A stretch of DNA of 64,000 nt from Myxococcales bacterium (GTDB taxonomy: Bacteria > Myxococcota_A > Polyangia > Polyangiales > Polyangiaceae), in the NCBI GenBank assembly GCA_025359105.1, contig JANYHK010000144.1, forward strand, positions 1-64,000. Reading direction: 5' to 3'. Shown here piece after piece: positions 16,330-26,300 of this stretch. Under the pieces are notes generated by a model. That model ran no database searches. It saw nothing but the letters and a program-made list of their open reading frames with translations, and was not told the DNA's origin. Position 1 is the stretch's first letter. Each line of letters starts with the position of its first letter. The translations under genes were made by a program, and so were the position numbers.

Positions 16330-17052
16330 TCAGAGGGCGGACGCGATCGACGCGCGGACGTCGCGCATGAGCCGGTCGCGCTGCTCCCTCGGCGACCCCG
16401 GCCCCGCCGCGTACGCCGAGGTCTCGACGCTCGGGTGGAGCGTCACGCGCACGCGCGCGCCCTTGCGGGAGCGGCGCCCGTTCGCGGGGAGGGCGTCGCG
16501 CGTTCCCTGAAGCGTCACCGGGAGGATCGGCCAGCCGGTGCCGATCGCGAGCGCGAAGCCTCCCTTCTTGAAGGGCAAGAGCTCCCCGGTGCGGCTGCGC
16601 GTGCCTTCCGGTGCGATCCACACGTTGGTGCCGCGCGCGAGTCGCTCCTTGGCGACGCCCAGGCTCGCGACGGCGCGGTGACGGTTGCTGCGATCGATCT
16701 CTATGAAGCCGGCCTCGCGCATCGCCTGGCCGAAGATCGGGAAGCGGAAGAGCTCGGTCTTCGCGACCATCCGCACGTTCGCGCCAAGGACGCAGAAGAG
16801 GACGGGGATGTCGTAGTGCGACTGGTGGTTGCTCATCACGAGGAACGTCTTGCCGGCGACGAGGTTCTCGCGCCCGTGCACCTCGAGAGTCATCGCGGCG
16901 TTCTCGACGAGGCGCGCGGCCCAGCCGGCGAGGCGGTCGTCGCAGACGTCCTTGTCGATGCGTCCCAGCGCCGCGTCCACGACGGTCGGCAGGCTGATCG
17001 CGAGCGTCTCGTAGATGTTCGAGGCGGTGAGGAGCAGCGATTTTTCGGACAT
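16330..17052 (-). CDS. plsC: 1-acyl-sn-glycerol-3-phosphate acyltransferase
   Basis: A 240-residue acyltransferase. The catalytic HX4D motif is NHQSHYD (near residue 75), the substrate-binding block is APEGTRSR (near 150), and FKKGGFALA follows as in PlsC. The enzyme adds the second acyl chain to lysophosphatidic acid at the inner membrane. It shares a transcription unit with the lipid kinase 21 bases downstream and diverges from the giant TPR gene. An assignment to a different lysophospholipid acyltransferase cannot be excluded. Confidence 0.88.
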   Translation of the reverse strand: MSEKSLLLTASNIYETLAISLPTVVDAALGRIDKDVCDDRLAGWAARLVENAAMTLEVHGRENLVAGKTFLVMSNHQSHYDIPVLFCVLGANVRMVAKTELFRFPIFGQAMREAGFIEIDRSNRHRAVASLGVAKERLARGTNVWIAPEGTRSRTGELLPFKKGGFALAIGTGWPILPVTLQGTRDALPANGRRSRKGARVRVTLHPSVETSAYAAGPGSPREQRDRLMRDVRASIASAL

Positions 17053-17358
17053 CGAGCGCGGTGAGCTTACCGCGTGGGTGGCGGCCTCGAAAACCCGCCG
17101 TTCGTCCGCTCCCGCTCTGCGCCGGTCCCCCCGCGGCCCGCCGCGCCGCGCGATCTCGCCATTTTCTCGCCGAATCCGGGGGCGAAAAACCTTCCGCGCG
17201 TCCGCCGCGGGAGAGTGTTGATATCCCCCACAAGCCTACGTACCATCGGCCGCGGTGGGGAGTCGCCACCAAACTACCTCAATCTTTCTCGCAGTTTGCG
17301 AGCCGGTTCCCGACTTGGTTTCGGGCCCGGTGCGAAGTGGCTTTCCCCCAAGGTGACG
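17053..17358 (+). promoter_or_regulatory. 306-base divergent region with sigma-70-like promoter for the giant TPR gene
   Basis: TTGATA at 17218-17223, a 17-base spacer, then TACCAT at 17241-17246: 5/6 and 4/6 matches at ideal spacing. Transcription would begin near 17253 and leave a leader of about 105 bases before the ATG at 17359, which has AAGGTG upstream. The TPR frame stays open back to 17074, but that part lacks repeats and codes a basic, unlike sequence, so I treat it as non-coding. Nothing else is seen here apart from space for the plsC promoter. Confidence 0.55.
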
Positions 17359-20300
17359 ATGAGCGCGAAGACCATCCGGACCGCCCTCGGACTGCTGCAA
17401 GACGATCCCGACAACGAACAGGCGTGGAGCGATCTGCGCGCCTCGCTCGGGGTGATGTCTACGAAGGGCAATCCGTCCGAGCTCGGTGACGAGGAGCTAG
17501 GGAAGCTCATGGCCTCGGCGCGCCGCGCGCACGAGATGCGGCGCGAGTACGACGCCGTCGGGCGCCTGCTCGAGATGGAAGTGGTCCTCGCCCGTGGCAG
17601 AGCGCAGGAGGCGGAGCTGCTCGCGGAGCTGGCGCGCGTCCTCGACGACGAGGTCCTCGACGACGTTCGCGCCGTGCTCGCTTACGAGCAGTACCTGAAG
17701 CTCGTCCCCGGCAACGCGAAGGCCGAGGACGCAATCGAGCGCAGCGACGCGCGCCGCGCGAAGTGGCAAGACCTGGTGAAGCGCTACGTCGAGGAGGCCA
17801 AGGCCGCCGGCGAGGGCAGCTTCCGGAGCTCGCTCCTCGTGAGCGCCGCGGAGACGGCGTACCGCTATGGCCGCCCGTCGTTCGAGGGCGAGAAGGGCAA
17901 GAAGAAGCAGCTCGCCGCCCTCATGGACGAGATCGTCGCGGGGCTCAAAGAAGCTATCGAGATCGATCCGAAGAACCGCCGCGCGGCGCTCCTCCTGGAG
18001 CGCGTCTACCGGAGCGAAGAGCGCTGGACGGACCTCGCCGCCACGCTGGAGCAGCTCGCGACCGAGGTGTCGGCGAAGGAAGAGAAGATCGCCAGCTGGG
18101 TGCGCCTGGCGCGCGTGATGAAGAAGAAGCTCGGCTCGCCCGAGCGCGCCGCCGCCGCGTACGAGCGCGTGATCGATCTGTCGCCCGGTCACCCGGAAGC
18201 CACGAGCGCGCTCGTCGATTTCTTCACCGAGCGCGAGATGTGGGATCACCTGGTCGCGCTCTACGACGAGCAGCTCAACACGTCGCGCGGGCAGGACGCC
18301 GGGACGATCCTGCAGATCGCGATGGTGCACTGGCGGATGCGCAACGCGCCCGAGGCGGCCGAGTCGTACTTCGAGCGGCTGCGCAAGCTCGAGCCGGCGC
18401 ATCCGGGGATGCTCGACTTCTTCCGCGAGTGGAAGGGGCTCCACTCCGCCAGCGGTCGCCTGATGACGATCCTGACCGAGGCCCAGCGCGCGATGCCCGA
18501 CGGGCCCGAGCGCGCCCGAATCGCGACCGAGATCGCCAAGCTCGCCGAAGAGGGCGCCAACGCCACCAAGGCGATCGAGCAGTGGCGCGCCATCCTCAGG
18601 AACGATCCGTCCAACAAGGACGCCCGCGACGCGCTGAAGCGCCTCTACCGCCAGACCGGCGGCTGGAACGCGCTCGCCGATCTCCTCCGCTCCGAGCTCG
18701 AGAAGGTCCCGGTAGAGGACCCCTGGGGCCGCCTCCCGATCCTCCGGGAGATCGCCGAGGTCTACCGCGAGCACATCAAGAGCGACTCCGCGCTCGTCAC
18801 CGTGCTCTCGCAGATCATCGCGCTCGATCGCGAGAACGCCGACGCCGTGCGTGAGCTGTGCCGCGTGTACGAGACCCTCGGGCGCTGGCGCGATTTGCTG
18901 ACGACGCAGTCACGCCTCGCGGAGCTCGAGCAGGCCAAGGGCGTGAAGGCGGAGCTGTTCCGCGCGATCGCGCGGCGGTGGCTCGACCAGTTCTCCAACG
19001 TCCAGAACGCGATCGACGCGTACGAGAGCCTGCACGAGGCGCTCCCCGCCGATCGTGAGGCGATCGACAAGCTGAAGGAGCTCTACGGAAAGCGTCGCGC
19101 TTACCGCGCGCTCTACGATCTGCTCGAGCGCGAGTCGCACCTGCTGGAGGGCGACAAGCGGCGCGAGGCGTGGACGGAAATGGCGAAGCTCGCCGCCGAG
19201 CGCCTCGACAAGGGGGCCGACGCGCTGCGCCTCTACAAGATGGTGCTCGCGGAGGATCCGAAGAGCGCCTCCGCGCTCGACGCGCTCGAGCGTCAGGCCG
19301 AGCGCGACAAGGACTACAAGACCGTGGCCGAGGTGCTCGAGAAGCGCGCCGAGCACGCGGCCGATGACGGCGCGAGGCTCGTCGTCCTGCAGAAGCTCGG
19401 CGCCATCTACGCCGATCGCCTCTCCGATCACGAGGGGGCGATGCGCGCGTGGCAGCGCGTTCTCGATCTCTCGCCCGGCCACGCCAAGGCGCTTCGCGTC
19501 CTTCGCGACAGCCACCTTGCGATGGGAGACTACGACGGGCTCGAGCAGCTCTACGCGAAGTTCGGCGACTGGGAAGGGCTCGTCGAGGTCATCTCGGCGG
19601 CGGCCGACAAGACGGCGGATCTCACGCTCAAGCTGGAGCTCTCGTTCCGCGCGGCCGCGATCTTCGAGCAGAAGCTCGAGACGCCCGATCGCGCGTTCCG
19701 CGCGTACGAGCGCGTCCTGTCGGCGCGCCCCGACGACGAGCGCGCCGCCACCGCCCTCGTCCCGATCTACGAGAGGGAAGAAAAGTGGTCCCGCCTCCCC
19801 GCCCTGTACGAGGTGCTCCTCGGCCACGCCAAGGAAGAGGAGACGACGCTGGCGCTCTACGCCAAGCTGGCGAAGGTCACCGGCGAGCACCTTGGCGACC
19901 GCGCCGCGGCGCTCGTGTACGTGCGTCGCGCGTACGAGCTCGCGCCCGACGCCCCCGGCGCCCTCGCCGCGTTCGAGGCCGCGTCGCGCGCGGCGACCAA
20001 CTGGCAACCTCTCGTCGACGCCCTCGTCGAACGCACGAAGGGCAAGCCGAAGAAGGGCAAGAAGGAGGAGCGCCGCGCCCTCAAGGCGAAGCTCGCCGAC
20101 ATCTACGCGACGGAGCTCGGCAAGATTGACCTCGCCGTCGAGACGTGCCGCGCGCTCGTCGATGACGACGAAGACGACCACGAGAGCGTCGCGGCGCTCG
20201 ACAAGCTGCTGCGCGGCGCAGACCGTCGCGACGATCTTCGCGCGCTCTTCGATCTTCGGGTCGGTCGCGCCGGCACGTCGCAGAAGCTCGAGCTGCTCTC

Positions 20301-23300
20301 GCAGTGGGCGATCCTGGAAGAGGACGTATGGGCGGCGGCCGACAAGGCGATCGCGCTCTACCGGCGCGTCCTCGAGCTCGTTCCGCAGCATGGCCAGGCG
20401 CTGCGTGCGCTGTCGCGCTTGCTCAAGGGTTCGGGCGATGCCGCGGCGGCCGCCGAGTTCCTCGAGAAGGACCGCGATCAGCGCGAAGGCTCGGAGAGAG
20501 CGGCCCGCGACGTCGAGCTGGCCCGCCTCTACATGACGTCGCTCAAGCGGCCGGGCGACGCGCTCGACGCGGCCAAGCGCGCGCTCGAGGTGACGCCGAA
20601 CGATCCGGAGGCGGTGGCCGTCGTCGAGGAGCTCCTCGCCGTCGGCGAGACACGCGCGCGCGCGGCCCAGACCCTCGAGGTCTGCTACGCGTCGTCGGGG
20701 CAGCTCAAGCGCCAGGCCGAAGTGCTCGAGGTCCTCATCGCGACTGCGGCGGCGAAGGCCGATCGCATCGCGCTCTACGAGCGTCTCGCCGATGTGCACC
20801 AGCGATTGAACGCCAACGCCGCAGCCTTCGACGTGCTCGCGCGCGCGACCCGCGAGTTCCCCATGGAGCTCGCGCTGTGGGATCGCCTCGGCGTCCTCGC
20901 CAACCGTACCAACCGCTCGCAGGCCTTCGTCGATGCCATCGCCCAGGCCGTACCCCCCGAGGGCGACACCGGTCTGCCGCCCGGCGTGGAGTCCGACCTC
21001 TCCGAGCGCGCCGCCACCCTCTACGACGAGATGCTCGGCGAAATAGACAAGGCAACGCCGTACCTCGACCGCATCCTCGCGCGTGACCCGTCCAACGAGC
21101 GCGCCTTCGCGCGGCTCAAGCAGATCCTGACGACGCGCGAGAAGTGGAGCGAGCTCGAGGCGCTCTACGAGCGCGCCGTGCAGGCGACGGCCGAGGGGCC
21201 GCGCCGGGCAGAGCTCCTGAGCGAGGTGGCGCTCGTCGCCGAAGAGATCACCGGCGATCGCGCCAAGGCGATCGGCTACTACGAGCGCATCCTGGAGATC
21301 GAGCCGCTCCACGAGCAGGCCATCCGCGCCCTCGACGTCCTCTATGGCGCCACGGACAGGTGGGACAAGCTCGCGCAGCTGCTCACGCGTCGCCTCAGCG
21401 CGGCGACGATGGACGAGGCGGTGGCGATCAAGCTCCGGCTCGGCGGCCTCTACCACGACAAGCTCGGCGACCCGAGGGCCGCGCTCGGCTACCTCGAGGA
21501 CGTTCTGCAGGCCGACGTGCACAGCCGCGACGCGCGCGATCTGGTCGAAAAATGCCTGACGGTGCCCGAGCTCCGTCCGCGCGCTGCCATCGTGCTCGAG
21601 CAGGTCTACGCGCAGAAGGACGAGGCCCGTGATCTCGTCCGCGTCCTCGAGGTGCGCCTCGAGTCCGCGACGGATGCGATCGAGCGACGAGAGCTGCTGC
21701 GCCGCGTCGCCGAGCTCCGCGACGAACGACTCACCGACGATCCGGGCGCGTTCGAGGCGTACGTGCGCCTCGTCCCGCTCGTCCCAGCCGACACTGACGC
21801 CCGCGAGCGGATGCTCGAGATCGCGCGACGCTCGAACCAGCACGAGCGCGCCGCGAAGGTCCTCGTGCAGGCCGCCGAGGCCGCGGACGCACCGCAGCCG
21901 CGCGCCGAGATCCTCGGCTGCGTCGCCAAGCTCTATGAAGTCGAGCTCAAGGACCCGGCGCGCGCCGAGGCGGCCTACCGCAAGGTCCTCGACCTGGACC
22001 CCGACGACCCCGCGCTCGCGCTCCCCGCGGCCCGAGCCCTCGAGCGGCTCTACGCCGGCGCGGCCAAGAACCTGGAGCTCTCGCAGATCCTCAAGATCGA
22101 GGTGAAGCTCGAAGAGGACCAGCAGACGCGTCGCGTTCTGCTCGCGCGCCTCGGGCAGCTCTGCGAGGCCACGCTCGACGACCCGCGCGGCGCGACCGAG
22201 GCGTGGAAGTCCAGGCTCGACGACGATCCAGGAGACGATGCCGCGCTGACGGCGCTCGATCGTCTCTACGAGCGCACCCAGGAGTGGCGCGCCCTCGTCG
22301 ACGTTCTGCGCGCAAGGGAGCGTGCCACCACCGACGCGACCGCTCGCAAGACCTTCCTCCTGCGAACCGCCAGCGCGCTCGCCGACAAGCTCAATGACGT
22401 CCCCGAGGCCATCCTCGCGTACCGGGCGGCGATCGACGACTTCGGGCCCGAGCGGCCTACGCTCGCCGCGCTCGCCAAGCTCTACGAAGTGGAAGGGCGC
22501 TGGCAGGATCTCGCCGAGACGCTCGAGGCCGACGTCGAGCTCACGAACGACCCCAAGGAGCTGCTCGGTCTCTTCGCGCGTCTCGGCGTCGTACGGCTCG
22601 AGAAGCTGAAGGACGTCCCCGGCGCGATCGAGGCGCACAAGCAGGCGCTGGCCATCGAGGCGTCGCACGCGGTAAGCCGCAACGCGCTGGAGGGCCTCCT
22701 GACCGACGCCGACGCGCGCCGCGAGGTGGCCGGTATCCTGAGGCCGCTCTACGAGGCGGAGAGGGATCACACGCGTTTCCTGCGGGTACTCGACATCGAG
22801 GCGGAGTACGCGGGGTCCGTCGAAGAAAAGCTCGAGACGATCTCGCTCGCGGCCAACGTCGCCGAGGGGTCGCTCGCCGACCCGCAGCGCGCCTTCGGGT
22901 ACGTCTCGCGCGCGCTGCGTGAGGCCGCTGGGGAGCCGTCGTTCCGCGCATGGCTCGAGCGCGCCGAACGCCTGGCCGAGACGACGGGTCGCTGGAAGGA
23001 CCTCGTCGAGCTGCTCACTGGCATCGCCCCGGACATCCTCGACTCGGAGCTGCAGCTCGACGTACTCGTCGAGATCGCCGCGCGCTCGCGCGAGAAGCTC
23101 GCCGATGCCGAGCGGGCCCGCACCTATTACGTCAAGGCCCTCGAGATCCGCGGCGACGACCGCCGCGCGCTCGAAGCCCTCGAGTCCCTGTACGGAGAGG
23201 CGAACGACGCTCCGGCCCTGCTCGACATCCTGAAGCGCCGCGCCGCGGCGGCCGAGACCGACCTCGAGAAGAAGACGATCCTCTACAAGCAGGCGAAGCT

Positions 23301-26300
23301 CTGCGACGAGAGGCTCCAGGATCGTCGCGCGGCGATCGAGACCTACGAGGACGTCCTCGATCTGGCGATGGAGCAGGAAGCCCTCGACGCGCTCGAGCGT
23401 CTGTACGGCCAGGCCGAGCGCTTCGAAGACCTCGTCGAGCTCTACGAGCGGCAGCTGGCCAAGCAAGGCGTGAGCGCTGCCCGCCAGGCGGAGCTGCATC
23501 ACAAGCTCGGCGAGACCTACGAGACGCGCATGCGCGATCTCGATCGCGCGTTCGACGAATACGAGGCGGCGCTGAAGGGCGAGGGCTACGAGCGCACCGT
23601 CGCGTCGCTCGAGCGCCTCATGACCGACAAGCCGCACGCTGCGCAAGCAGCGACGATGCTCGAGGCCGTCTACATGGTCCGCCTCGACTGGCGGAACGTC
23701 ATGCGCTCCCTCGAGGTGCGCCTCGCGTCGAGCGAGGACCCCGACGAGCGGCGCGGCCTCCTGCGGCGGCTCGTCAAGCTCCATGAGGAGCAAGAGGAGA
23801 GCTACTCTGCGGCGCTCGACGTGACGGCGCAGCTCTTCGCCGAGGACCTCACCGACGAGGTCACCTGGGGTGAGCTCGAGCGCCTCGCGCGCGTCGCGAA
23901 CGCCGAGGACCGTCTCGCCGACATCTTCGCGGGCGAGCTCGAGAAGCTCACCACCGACGAGCCCGCCACGGCGCGGCTTTCCAAGCGAACGGGCGAGCTC
24001 TACGAACGCTACGGCAAGCCCGAGCGCGCGCTCGTCTTCTACCGCCGCGCGCACGCCTTCGCCCCCGACGAGGAACAGGCTTCCTTCGACGCGATCGATC
24101 GGTTGCTGGAGAAGGCCGCTCGCCCGGCCGACCGCGTGGCCCTCTACCGCTCCGCGCTCGACTACCGTGACGAGCCGGCGCCCCGCCTGGCGACCCTCCA
24201 CACGATCGCCCGGATCCAGGAGACGGATCTGTCGAGCGACGACGACGCGATAGAGACCCACCGCGCGGCCCTCGAGGTCGATGACTCGGACACGACGTCG
24301 CTCGAGGCGCTCACGCGTCTCTACGCGCGCCGTGGGCGCTGGCGCGACCTCGCTGACCTGAGCCGCAAGCGTGCCGAGCAGAGCGCGCTTCCCGAGGACG
24401 AGGCGAAGTTCCGCCTGGATCTCGGCAACATCCTCAAGGATCGCCTGGGTGAGACGACGGCGGCCATCGACGAATACCAGGCGGTCGTCGATTTGACCCC
24501 GCCGGGCGCGGGCAGCACGGGCGCGCAGGCAGTCGAGGCGCTGGAAGCGCTCCTCGCGGTGCCGGAGCATAAGGCGCGCATCGTGGAGCTCCTCCGCCCG
24601 ATCTACGAGCAGGCCGACGACTGGCGTCATCTCATTGTCGTCAACGACGAGCGCATCGGTCTCTCCAGCGACGCGTCGGACAAGGTCGCCATCTTGCGCG
24701 AGACGGCCAAGCTCTGGGAAGAGCGCGGCAAGGACGCCCCCAAGGCCTTCGAGGCGATGGTGCAGGCGTTTGCGCTCGATCCCGAAGACGGCGAGGCGCG
24801 CGCCGAGCTCGATCGCCTCGGGGGGATCACCAGGCGGTGGGACGCTCTCGCCGCCGCCTACGAGCAGGGGATCACCAAGCTTGAGGGGCCTGGCCAGAAA
24901 GAGCTCCTCCTCGCGCTCGCGCGCCTCCACGACAAGCGCCGCGACGATCCCCGTCGCGCGCTCGAGGCCTACGATCGACTGCTCAAGCTCGACGAGTCCG
25001 ATCCGGAGCCGCTCGAGCAAATGGACCAGCTCGCCACGTTGCTCAGCGACTGGCCGGCGGTCGTGCGGGTGCTCGTGCGCCGCGCCGAGCTCTCCGGCAA
25101 CGACGAAGATCGGGCGAGCCTCTGGCGCCGTGTCGGCGAGGCGAAACGCGACATGCTCGACGACGCCGCCGGCGCCATCGACGCCTACGAGCGCGCGCTC
25201 GAGCTCGAGAGCGACAGCGCGTTCACCATCGACAACCTCATCGCCCTCTACGAGGTGAAGAACGACGCGCCCCGGCTCGTCGATCTCTACCGGCGCCGCG
25301 TGGAGCTCTGCGGCGAGGACGACGCCGATCTCAAGTTCCAGCTCCTCGTCGACGCCGCCAATCGCTACGAGCTCGGGATCGGCGACCGGCGCGAAGCCGT
25401 GCGCCTCCTCGGCGACGCGCTGGAGCTCCGCGCCGGCGATCCCGAGGTGCTGCGTCGACTCGACGCGCTCTATACGCTCGAGAAGATGTGGCCGGAGCTG
25501 CTCGAGAACCTCAAGCAGCAGGCCGCTGCGGCCGCGGGCCTGCCAGCCAAGAACGGGCTGCAAAAGCGCATCGGGCACCTCCTCGCGACGGAGCTCGACG
25601 ACGCCGCGGGCGCCCTCGCGTCCTTCCGCGAGGTGCTCTCCACCGACTTCGACGAAGAGGCGTTCACAGCTCTCCGCGAGATCGGCGACACCCGCGACGA
25701 GCTGCGCGCGGAGGCTGCAGATGCGCTCGAGCCCGTGCTGCGCGCCGCGTCGCGCTGGGCCGACGTCGCGTCGATCCTCGAGCTGCGCCTACGCGCTCAG
25801 ACCGAGCCGGCCGAGCGAGGCGCGACGCTGCGCGCCCTCGCGAGCGTGTGCGAGAGCCACCTCGGCGACTCGAAGCGCGCCTCGGGAGCGCTCGTGCGTG
25901 CGCTCGCCGAGGAGCCGACGCGCGCCGAGATCCACGAGGAGATCGAGCGCCTTGCCGGACAGGGGGGCGACGAGTCCTGGAAGAGCTACGCTGACGCCCT
26001 CGGTGAGCGCGCGACCGCGGTGTTCGACGTCGCGGTGACGACGGATCTTTACGTCCGCCTCGGGCGCATTGCCGAGGAGAAGCTCCACGACGACGCGCGC
26101 GCGGCCAAGGCGTACGCGCAGGCCGTCGAGCAGGCCGGCGACGGCGTGGTCACCCTCGGCGCGCTCGACCGCCTCTACGGGCGTCTCGGCGACACACGGG
26201 CTCTCGCCGACGTCCTGGAGTGGCGCATCGGCCTCGAAGCCGCCGCCGCCGCCCAGGCCGATCTGTACCACCGCCTCGCCGTGCTGCAGATTTCCGAGTT

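Noticed and set aside
17074-17358. N-terminal extension of the giant TPR protein by 95 codons
   Set aside because: It is unlike the repeats, contains a good promoter at 17218-17246, and ATG 17359 has a ribosome site.
18910-25578. A 2,222-codon open frame on the minus strand inside the giant TPR gene
   Set aside because: It is the complementary shadow of a GC-rich, stop-poor repeat gene; its composition (Arg, Val, Leu, Glu) has no domain, and the plus-strand frame has the TPR periodicity.
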